DNA of 64,000 bases from Ignavibacteria bacterium (GTDB taxonomy: Bacteria > Bacteroidota > Ignavibacteria > Ignavibacteriales > Ignavibacteriaceae), in contig JAFLBV010000001.1 in NCBI GenBank assembly GCA_017302895.1, forward strand, positions 1,364,001-1,428,000, read 5' to 3'. The position numbers were made by a program, and so were the translations under genes. Positions 1 to 6,761 of this stretch are shown here, one piece after another (position 1 is the first letter of the stretch; each line of letters begins with the position of its first letter). A model generated the notes under the pieces. It was not told the origin of the DNA. It was given only the letters and a program-made list of their open reading frames with translations, and searched no databases.

Positions 1-1
1 T

Positions 2-1621
2 ATCGTGATCAATTTGCTGAAAAAATTTGCGGATGTCAATGATCCGTATGTCAATGAGCGTATCTATGCTTCTGCATATGGTTGTATCTTACGAAGTGAA
101 ACAAGGCAAAACTTTAAAGAATTAAGTGAGTATATATACGAAACAATTTTCCATCAAGAGAAAGTATATCCACATGTGTTAATGAGAGATTATGCCCGAA
201 ACATCATAGAATATACTTTAACCTTGGGAATAGAGTTGAATATTGATGTAAAATTGATTCAGCCCCCGTATAAAAGTAATTTCCCACCTATACCTCAGGA
301 TATTGAAATAGAGAAATACGAAATTGATCATAATAGTTCTAACTTCAGAGATTATTATTGGAGTATCAATAAAATACTTTATTCAATGGAAGTTGAACAT
401 TCAAGAAATGGTAAAAATGTGCATTACGGAGATTTTGGAAGGTATGTTTTTCAGAGTGCATTTAATTATTGGGAGGAACTTAATATCTCCGATCTGAAAA
501 ACATTGCCATCAAAAAGATTTTTGATATGGGTTATTGTGCAGAGAAACATGGTTCGTTTGATCACAAAATAGGATATCGCGACCGTCATTACCATGAAGC
601 AGAAAGAATTGGGAAAAAATACCAGTGGATTGCTTTGCATGAGCTTTTGGCACAGGTATCAGATAATTACCCAATGAAGGTACCTTGGTTATGGGGTGAT
701 GAGATAGAATTGATAGATTATTGTGGTCCATGGGAACCTTTCTCAAGAGATATTGATCCTTCAACAATCGGTAAATACTCTGTAACCAATTTATTGAATA
801 TCCAACCAAAAATTGAATATAACAATTGGAGCACAGATAATCATCAATGGTTGAAAAGCATTTCGGATATACCGGATCCAAAATTATTGATAGAAAATAG
901 CTCAAAAGAATGGGTAATGCTTGAGGGTCATTATGATTTAACTGAAGAGAGAATATTGGGTCATGAATACTATTCAATTCCGCAGAAAAGTTTTTGGTAT
1001 ATTATCAAGAGCTATCTTGTCCCTGCAGACCAGTATGAAAATGTCTGCAAATGGTTGCTTGACAAAAACTTTATGGGAAGATGGATGCCAGAATCGCAGG
1101 ATAGATATGAAATATTTAACAGGGAATATTACTGGTCTCCGGCGCATCAGTTTTTCAAAAAAGAATATTACGGCGGAGAACATGTAAGCAAATTATATGA
1201 TAGAGAAAATGACAAAGAAATCGGAGATATTATCGTCACTACCGAATCGTATTTATGGGAAGCTGAATATGATTTTTCAAAAGAAAAAGTGTTACGATTA
1301 TTAAAGCCATGTGGTCGGATTGTTGAATTACTTAAGCTTTCATATAAAATCAATGAAAGTTATATGTATTCTGAAAATGGAGAATTGGTATGCTTTGACA
1401 ACTCAGAGGGGGATTCGGGTGATTCGTGCTTGTACTTTAGAAAATCTGCAATAATGGAATTTTTAGAGAGGCATGATTATAGAATAATCTGGACTGTTTT
1501 ATGTGAGAAAAACATTATGGGTGGGGATAATCGTAATAATTATGGGAAGTGGCCTACTGGGTCAGGAATATATACAATAATAGATGATGAAATAATAGGT
1601 AACATAAATCAGTTTAGTTAA
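2..1621 (+). CDS. Unknown protein, 5'-truncated by window edge; possibly C-terminal part of a large STAND/Avs-like ATPase
   Basis: The frame is open from the window edge; a GTG at 5 is the first possible start, but the protein probably begins upstream, so at least 539 codons of a longer gene are seen. No P-loop, membrane segment or signal peptide is visible. The text is rich in Trp, Tyr, His and acidic residues, with phrases such as VNERIYASAYG (about residues 17-27), RIGKKYQWIALHELLA (about 204-219) and FMGRWMPES. I associate these, from memory only, with the C-terminal sensor halves of very large bacterial NTPases of the AVAST/STAND defence type. That assignment is weak. The neighbourhood (SUMF1 protein, IS21 element, HsdS remnant) is compatible with a decayed defence island. 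Base composition is more AT-rich than the housekeeping region, in line with acquired DNA. Confidence 0.6.
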   Translation: MVINLLKKFADVNDPYVNERIYASAYGCILRSETRQNFKELSEYIYETIFHQEKVYPHVLMRDYARNIIEYTLTLGIELNIDVKLIQPPYKSNFPPIPQDIEIEKYEIDHNSSNFRDYYWSINKILYSMEVEHSRNGKNVHYGDFGRYVFQSAFNYWEELNISDLKNIAIKKIFDMGYCAEKHGSFDHKIGYRDRHYHEAERIGKKYQWIALHELLAQVSDNYPMKVPWLWGDEIELIDYCGPWEPFSRDIDPSTIGKYSVTNLLNIQPKIEYNNWSTDNHQWLKSISDIPDPKLLIENSSKEWVMLEGHYDLTEERILGHEYYSIPQKSFWYIIKSYLVPADQYENVCKWLLDKNFMGRWMPESQDRYEIFNREYYWSPAHQFFKKEYYGGEHVSKLYDRENDKEIGDIIVTTESYLWEAEYDFSKEKVLRLLKPCGRIVELLKLSYKINESYMYSENGELVCFDNSEGDSGDSCLYFRKSAIMEFLERHDYRIIWTVLCEKNIMGGDNRNNYGKWPTGSGIYTIIDDEIIGNINQFS

Positions 1622-1722
1622 GAATCTTTGTTATTCCCTCGTTTCGGCTGAAAAAAAGGTGGTGTTAAGAGTTTGGCTTATTTTGGAGGTGAAATTATGC
1701 CTATAGCCAACGCTAAATTGTA

Positions 1723-2072
1723 ATGGTTCACCGATAAGTAGATTAATTGGTTAATGAATTAAGATATCATTGAATGAATATATCTCACTGATTTTAACTG
1801 TTGAGCCTCTAACAAGATAATTTTTCCTCCGTAATACTTTTATGAATTCTTCCAAGAAAAAAGTAATTAGGCATCAGGTAATGCAGAGAACAGTGTACCT
1901 TTCCGCCACTAAAGTATTACACATATTTATCGCCTGCTTGGATAGTCTCAACCCGGATTAAGCGTCACTTTCGAGACCGGGAGGATCCCTTTCTGAATAG
2001 CTCTCCGATACTGTGGAGTATATTTGAATATTCGTAAATTTTTTGACTGTACCCAAAAATGGGTTCATGAGC
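1723..2072 (+). repeat. Dispersed repeat, copy 1 of a 350-bp segment
   Basis: This stretch aligns over its whole length with 12484-12836: both start at TGGTTCACC, continue through GAATTAAGATATCAT, share the 40-bp block ending in the CGGATTAAGCGTCACTTTCG string (1954-1973 and 12719-12738), and end near GGGTTC. The copies differ by many substitutions and small indels, so the duplication is old. The first 100 bp also recur, inverted, at 6605-6690 and 11033-11084. Confidence 0.75.
1948..2046 (-). pseudogene. 3' remnant of the small gene found broken at 12713-13170
   Basis: Read on the minus strand, the segment ending at the TGA at 1950-1948 translates to VQSKNLRIFKYTPQYRRAIQ followed by KGILPVSKVTLNPG. 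This matches the last 34 residues of the 117-aa frame at 12713-13066 with only conservative changes. Just upstream of the conserved part one base is missing compared with the other copy (20 versus 21 bases between the GAA and CAG codons), which breaks the frame. No further upstream coding match was found by eye. It is a gene relic inside repeat copy 1. Confidence 0.7.
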
Positions 2073-2227
2073 TCCTACCAAAACTATAGACTATTTCAAA
2101 TTACACAAAACCACTGACACTCCCGGACATTCTCCAAAACTTTGAACAGTCTCCAAGAAAAAGAGGACTTTTTCATCTTTCCTCTCGGCTTAAAAGGGGT
2201 GGTCTTATCTGCTTCTATAAAATGCTA

Positions 2228-2974
2228 TCACCTTGTCCTTACTAGCCGTAAACCTCTTCGTCCGTTATTAGTATGTGAGGCTCCTACATTTCTACTTCGA
2301 GACACCCTGCAGTACTCTTCACTAGTGTCCCAACCACCACCACGCAGAACACGCGAGAAACTATAGTCGCCCATATCCCAACACCACTCTGGTGCATTCC
2401 CACTCATGTCATATAGTCCAAGTTCATTTGGCTTTTTCTTACCCACTTCCTCTGTTCCACTGCAGGAATACCAACCAACTTCTTCAAGATTATTACTACC
2501 TGAATACACATAACCTTTACTCTTATTGCCTCCACTTGCAGCATATTCCCATTCTTCCTCGGTTGGTAATCTGTACCCGTTCGCGGTGAAATCACATGTA
2601 ATTTCCTTGCCACGACCTGAGTATACCCGCTGCAGACCTTCTTTTTCACTTAGTTTATTACAAAATTCCACCGCGAGATACCAATTAAAATCATTGGCGG
2701 GTCTTTTACTTCCTTTAAAAGTTGAATGGTTTTTCGCCATTACACTCTCCCACAACTCTTGAGTTACTTCGAATTTAGCGATCTCAAATTTTGACCAACT
2801 CTGTCCCCTGTACTCAAATGTTTTTCCTTCAACCACTACAAATTGGCTGTCAAATATCGGGTATAGTATCTGCTTCGTAGCGACTATTAACACCAATAGA
2901 ATAACTGCACCTAGACAGATTCTAAGCACCAACTTTTTATTTGTTGTAATCGCTTCAATATAATTGTTTGACAT
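2228..2974 (-). CDS. Membrane-anchored SUMF1/formylglycine-generating-enzyme-like protein
   Basis: 248 aa. Residues about 17-36 form one hydrophobic segment near the N-terminus (type II anchor or uncleaved signal), followed by a single SUMF1/FGE-sulfatase domain to the end. Seen motifs: FEVTQELWESV (about 68-78), FCNKLSEKEGL, GYRLPTEEEWEYAA (about 133-146), ELGLYDMSGNAPEW and RVLRGGGWD near the C-terminus. True FGE uses two C-terminal cysteines; here only the second (EEYCR) is kept and the first position is not Cys, so sulfatase activation is unlikely. Most bacterial SUMF1-domain proteins of this kind have no proven activity; some are linked to GTPase or kinase-type signalling and to diversity-generating retroelement targets, but no reverse transcriptase or template repeat is visible here. 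The gene starts 15 bp from the IS21 end. Confidence 0.85.
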   Translation of the reverse strand: MSNNYIEAITTNKKLVLRICLGAVILLVLIVATKQILYPIFDSQFVVVEGKTFEYRGQSWSKFEIAKFEVTQELWESVMAKNHSTFKGSKRPANDFNWYLAVEFCNKLSEKEGLQRVYSGRGKEITCDFTANGYRLPTEEEWEYAASGGNKSKGYVYSGSNNLEEVGWYSCSGTEEVGKKKPNELGLYDMSGNAPEWCWDMGDYSFSRVLRGGGWDTSEEYCRVSRSRNVGASHTNNGRRGLRLVRTR

Positions 2975-2989
2975 GATATCTCTCCTTCT

Positions 2990-3014
2990 TGTTTATTTCG
3001 TCTGAAAACTGACC
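2990..3014. repeat. IS21 left terminal inverted repeat
   Basis: The sequence beginning TGTTTATTTCGTCTGAAAAC is the inverted partner of 5398-5422. A second, internal CTGAAAATTGACCGG motif follows about 8 bp further in. Confidence 0.75.
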
Positions 3015-3048
3015 AATAATTCGCTGAAAATTGACCGGCTAAATATAA

Positions 3049-3822
3049 TTAATTATCGAGAATATTTTTCATTCTGAAGCTTTTTCCGGATATCAAAACA
3101 GGATGAGAATGATGTAAAAGCCTGTCAAGAATCGCGGAAGCCACAATCTCATCGTTAAAGATCTCTCCCCAAAGTTCAAAAGGTTTATTGGTCGTAAGAA
3201 TACAAGAGGTTTTCTCATACTTTTTAGATATGAGTTGAAAGAATATTCTTGATGCATCTTTTGCAAACGAAAGGTAACCCAGTTCATCAATGATCAACAA
3301 GTCATATCGTGATAAAGCATCAAGAGTTTTATTCAGGACTCCGGCAGCCTCAGCAGCGACAAGTTGTTCCAGAAGATTCTGAGCTTGTGTATAGAGTACC
3401 CTGTATCTTTGAGAGACAGCCTTTATTCCAAGAGCGATAGCAAGGTGTGTTTTACCGACTCCCGGAGGTCCGACAAAGATGACATTGACTCCTTTGCCTA
3501 TATAGCTGCAATTTGCAAGTTCTCTGATCAGACTCTCATTCAACTTTGGCTGATATGTAAAGTCAAACTCTTCAAGCCTCTTAATCTGGGGGAAGCCCGC
3601 AATCTGCATCTTTCTGTTAATTGATCTCTCAATTCTGTTGGTAACCTGTTCCTCAAGAAGTTTAAGGAGATACTCCTGATATGATACCTTCGTATTTACC
3701 GCCATCTCGGCTTCCCTCAGATAACATTCTGCTATTCTGTGAAGTGCGAGGGACTTGAGTATTCCTTCCACTTTCTGATTGATGGTAAGATTACCGGGCG
3801 GCAATTCAACATTCTTCTTCAT
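3049..3822 (-). CDS. istB: IS21 helper ATPase IstB
   Basis: 257 aa, the usual IstB length. It is an AAA+/DnaC-like ATPase that assembles on target DNA and stimulates the IstA transposase. The N-terminal 100 residues are the helical IstB region; Walker A GPPGVGKTH lies at about 118-126, Walker B LLIIDELGYL at about 174-183, followed by the sensor LTTNKPFELWG. It is the downstream gene of the istA-istB pair on the minus strand, with a gap of about 100 bp. No frameshift or internal stop is present, so the protein should be functional. Confidence 0.95.
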   Translation of the reverse strand: MKKNVELPPGNLTINQKVEGILKSLALHRIAECYLREAEMAVNTKVSYQEYLLKLLEEQVTNRIERSINRKMQIAGFPQIKRLEEFDFTYQPKLNESLIRELANCSYIGKGVNVIFVGPPGVGKTHLAIALGIKAVSQRYRVLYTQAQNLLEQLVAAEAAGVLNKTLDALSRYDLLIIDELGYLSFAKDASRIFFQLISKKYEKTSCILTTNKPFELWGEIFNDEIVASAILDRLLHHSHPVLISGKSFRMKNILDN

Positions 3823-3925
3823 AATTTAATCCTTGTTGATTATTTTTAAGTGGAACAAAAAACAAAATCTTTGCGAAGGGGAGAGAAGTGAATAACCTGT
3901 CATCTCCTTCTCCCTTTCAAAAAGA

Positions 3926-5362
3926 TTAGAAAAGTTTGTATTCATTCAATCTCCTGGTCAGTCCTTCCCCTTTGGGAAGTACTGCTTTTGTGCCTGTCTC
4001 ATTTACCTTTATCTCCGGTTTAACCGACTGCAAAAATCCGTTCAAGACCGACAGGGAGAAGGTATTGTATCTTATGCATTCCCTGCATGCGGCAATAAAA
4101 TCTTCTCTGTTGTACAGATTCATTACTGAGACTACTCCCTTGATGGCTGTAGTGGGATGTTTCTTGTTCTGTATAAGGAGACGACTGACATATTCTTCGA
4201 GTTCGGGATATTGCAACAGAATTATTCCCTTCAGTCCTGTTGCGGTTCGCAGATGATGCAGTCTTGGAGCAAAGTGATCTTTGTTGATTATCACTTCATT
4301 TTTGGTCAGGGATATTCTGTGTGATGCGATAAGTTTCCCTTTTTCAGAGTAAACCTCAAGGAAGTATCCCCGTGATACCTTTATCCAGGCTTGCTTGTTT
4401 GCATATTCAAGAGGAACAGAATACCTGCTCCCGCCAAAAGAGAGCATCCCGTCAGAGGATATCTTTCGGATTACCTCCCTGACACTGATAAAGTCTTTGA
4501 CAGGCAGAGGAATGAAGGAGTCTCTCTCTTCTTCAATCATTAAAGAGGGAATCCCTTTTGTGGTTGAATGCGCCCTGTCGTTTACCTTATGCTGGAACTC
4601 CTTTAGTTGTCTTAAGAACTCTTCAAATGTGAAGTACTCATTACCCGAAATAAAATGATCTTCGAGATACTGATTCGACTTCTCTACCTTTCCCTTACTC
4701 CAGGGATGTCCCGGTAATGACCGTGTCACCTCAAACCCGTAGTGTGCCGACAAAGATGCATAGTGAGGATTTATTCTGAAGTTGTTTACCGATGCATTTG
4801 TAATAAAGACAGATGCATTGTCGGTCTGTATTCTTTCCGGGACTCCTCCAGACTCCCTGAGAGACTTCTGCAGTGCATCAAAAGTACTTCCCTGAGTTAC
4901 ATCAAGGGATGCCTCAAAGACTCTGAACCGGGAGTATCCGTTTATGTAGGTGAATACATGTACCTTCGTCAGGCTCCCGCCGATCATTACTGTGTAGTCA
5001 GACCAATCGAATTGGGATTGCTCTCCGGGGGCTGTCTCATAACGGGTATATCCTTTGGGTTGTGAGGCAATCTCATCTATCTCTTTGAGATATGAGTAGA
5101 GTGTTGTTTTCCCTCCCGTATATCCTTTGCTCTTTAGCTCCTCGAATATCCTGGAACCTTTAAGATGTTTCTTTAACCGCAGCTCCCGTATATACTCAGA
5201 ATACCCGTTTAATTGCTGATTGACTTTTGGGGGACGCTTGTATACCGGTGATTCATCTTTGGAAAGAGCTGCTTTCACAGTATTATGTGAACATTTTAAC
5301 TGACGGGCAATCTCTCGATTACTCATCCCGGGGTTCTTCTTCTTGAGTACTTTTATTGTCAT
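3926..5362 (-). CDS. istA: IS21 transposase IstA
   Basis: 478 aa from the ATG at 5362; the frame stays open another 91 codons upstream but those run through the terminal repeat and out of the element, so they are not part of the gene. An N-terminal helix-turn-helix (NREIARQLKCSHNTVKAAL) is followed by an rve/DDE integrase core: FDWSDYTV (first Asp), RIQTDNASVF (second Asp) and WSKGKVEKSNQYLE (Glu). The C-terminus is the usual beta-barrel-rich IstA tail with RYSVPLEYA. It cuts and joins the IS ends together with IstB. The gene appears intact. Confidence 0.95.
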   Translation of the reverse strand: MTIKVLKKKNPGMSNREIARQLKCSHNTVKAALSKDESPVYKRPPKVNQQLNGYSEYIRELRLKKHLKGSRIFEELKSKGYTGGKTTLYSYLKEIDEIASQPKGYTRYETAPGEQSQFDWSDYTVMIGGSLTKVHVFTYINGYSRFRVFEASLDVTQGSTFDALQKSLRESGGVPERIQTDNASVFITNASVNNFRINPHYASLSAHYGFEVTRSLPGHPWSKGKVEKSNQYLEDHFISGNEYFTFEEFLRQLKEFQHKVNDRAHSTTKGIPSLMIEEERDSFIPLPVKDFISVREVIRKISSDGMLSFGGSRYSVPLEYANKQAWIKVSRGYFLEVYSEKGKLIASHRISLTKNEVIINKDHFAPRLHHLRTATGLKGIILLQYPELEEYVSRLLIQNKKHPTTAIKGVVSVMNLYNREDFIAACRECIRYNTFSLSVLNGFLQSVKPEIKVNETGTKAVLPKGEGLTRRLNEYKLF

Positions 5363-5397
5363 CCATCTACAACTATAAAAATTTTTGTTTGTCAGGT

Positions 5398-5422
5398 GGT
5401 CAATTTTCAGGCGGAAATAACA
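5398..5422. repeat. IS21 right terminal inverted repeat
   Basis: Read on the minus strand it begins TGTTATTTCCGCCTGAAAAT, matching 20 of 25 positions of the left repeat without gaps. The outer end is placed at 5422 because homology between the two ends stops there. Confidence 0.75.
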
Positions 5423-5512
5423 GATACGCTCAAACAAAAAATGCAGTCCCAACTGAAAGAACTGGATGACAATTTTCAGGCAGAGTTGCAGAGGGCGTTT
5501 AGGGGGGAGTAG
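5423..5512 (+). pseudogene. HsdS-like type I restriction specificity subunit, 3' remnant
   Basis: Directly at the IS21 right end, a plus-strand frame of 29 codons before TAG reads DTLKQKMQSQLKELDDNF then QAELQRAFRGE. An amphipathic Leu-rich helix ending in a 'x-A-F-(R/K)-G-E' tail is characteristic of the extreme C-terminus of HsdS specificity subunits. The rest of that gene is not on the other side of the IS (a minus-strand SUMF1 gene lies there), so the 5' part was lost or moved. The call rests on about 29 residues only. Confidence 0.5.
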
Positions 5513-6180
5513 GATTTTGAAGATGTGGATTGGATTTTCGAAATCGTTTCGAGTGAAGAAAAAATTAATTGACTTGATTTCGACTAATTTGGTCACAGGG
5601 AATTTCCACGATATGATTTTTAAGTTAGAAACCAATAATTAGACTTTTTAGGAAACAAGTACGAAATAGTCAATTGTGTTATAAGAAAAGCATCGAAAAC
5701 ATGATGGGTTTTTTTTTATTATAAAGGAGGATTTGAAAAATATTTTAGATAATTAAGAATTGTTATAATAAACATTCGTAATTATTTAAAGAATATATTT
5801 ACAAAATATTCATATATTTCCTTGTTTTAGTGGAAAAGTACTTGCTTTTTGATCTAAAGATGGTTAAGTTAAGCCAAATTGATTTAACAAAATCTTTTTT
5901 TGATTCAATGTATAATGCTTTTTCCATAAATTTTAGTTTGAGTCGTATCAAAAATTAGTAGGTTTACGAATTTATTTTGTAATAATATTGATTATATCTA
6001 AAATAATCAGTAATACTACTAATTCCCAGACATTATACAGCCTTTCAGGAAATGTTTCTCTCGAGGGTTATTTACCTGATTGATGATTGCTATTTGTAGC
6101 TCCTCTTGTGGTATTGTTAATCTTCACAAGAAAGTAGAATTTCATGAATTTAGTTAAATAAATTTGGCGCTTCCTAAAAT
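5513..6180. other. AT-rich gene-free stretch
   Basis: Very AT-rich sequence with stops in all frames. A strong Shine-Dalgarno-like AAAGGAGG at 5724-5731 is followed by TTG but the frame closes after seven codons, so it may be the dead start of a lost gene. Nothing else is recognisable. Confidence 0.5.
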
Positions 6181-6318
6181 GCTAAAAAGTCCAAATATAT
6201 TTTAATAAAGAAGAAAGAGTTATTAAGTGATATTATGGATGGCGGAATGAAAGTATCAGATGCTTCCAGGAAGTACGATTTTCCGGTACCTGTAATTCTT
6301 CAAAGGAAAATGCGTTAG
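6181..6318 (+). pseudogene. Relic of a transposase-like N-terminus with psq-type helix-turn-helix
   Basis: The frame 6181-6318 reads KYILIKKKELLSDIMDGGMK followed by VSDASRKYDFP, the pattern of a Pipsqueak/transposase-type helix-turn-helix (helix, 'G-x-K-V-S-D-A-S-R-K-Y', specific helix). It has no start codon in frame and ends at a TAG after the helix-turn-helix; downstream frames are broken. An inverted copy of a dispersed end-like repeat follows at 6605. It is probably the carcass of an insertion sequence. Confidence 0.5.
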
Positions 6319-6761
6319 TTTGAGAGAGCCATGGGTATCTTCGAGGCACCTGTAAATAGAAAAGCCGGTGAGAAGCAGATTATCCATAAACAAACAGTAA
6401 GAAGGAATTTCTTAAAGGTTAAATTCTCATGAGTGTCTGAAATTAAACCCGGTTTTGACAATAATGATGCGAAAATCAGCGCACAAGATAGATTGAGAAC
6501 AATGGAATCGAAAGACTACACAGAGTTCTGCATTTTCCAATTCTGAAGACTTTTTGCTCAGAAGAAACGATCAAAGAATTGCTGAAAGAAAAAGTAAATT
6601 GTTTGAATCTCAACTATTAATATCAAAGAGAAATATTCTCGATATATTTTCTTAATTTAAACTGATTATTCAACTTTTTAGTGGACCGGCATCGTATTTC
6701 GGGCAACTGAATCAATCCACATGTATAATATTTGTGCATAAAATGTTTTTAGGAGTATTCA
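6319..6761. other. Non-coding debris upstream of the propeller-lipase gene
   Basis: Short broken frames only. It includes the inverted repeat copy at 6605-6690. AT-rich DNA directly before the ATG at 6762 probably carries the promoter; a weak AGGAG lies 10 bp before the start. Confidence 0.4.
6605..6690 (-). repeat. Dispersed end-like repeat, inverted copy
   Basis: Compared on opposite strands, this stretch follows the first 100 bp of the repeat at 12484: shared words are CTCAACTAT, AGAGAAATATTCTCG, TTCTTAATT and ACTTTTT(A/G)GTG(G/A)ACC(G/A)G. It stands between a transposase relic and an intact secreted-protein gene. Confidence 0.6.

Larger units (their letters stand above)
1622..2227. other. 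Gene-free stretch with decayed repeat copy
   Basis: No intact gene is visible between the upstream reading frame and the end of the SUMF1 gene. The middle part (1723-2072) is a degraded copy of the sequence at 12484-12836 and carries the end of a broken gene on the minus strand. I see nothing recognisable in 1622-1722 or 2073-2227. Confidence 0.6.
2990..5422 (-). mobile_element. IS21-family insertion sequence (2433 bp)
   Basis: Two genes in the order istA-istB on the minus strand are enclosed by imperfect 25-bp terminal inverted repeats, 2990-3014 and 5398-5422 (20 of 25 positions identical, both beginning TGTT as usual for IS21 ends of the TG...CA type). Further copies of the GGTCAATTTTCAG core lie just inside the left end, like the multiple end repeats known for the family. 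The flanks CTTCT (left) and GATAC (right) do not match, so no target duplication is visible; the element may have recombined or caused a deletion. Both genes look intact. Confidence 0.88.

Noticed and set aside
2228..2974. Diversity-generating retroelement target
   Set aside because: The SUMF1/C-type-lectin-like fold fits, but no reverse transcriptase, template repeat or variable repeat was seen.
5363..5635. 91-codon N-terminal extension of istA
   Set aside because: It runs through the IS terminal repeat into flanking DNA and shows no transposase sequence before the ATG at 5362.
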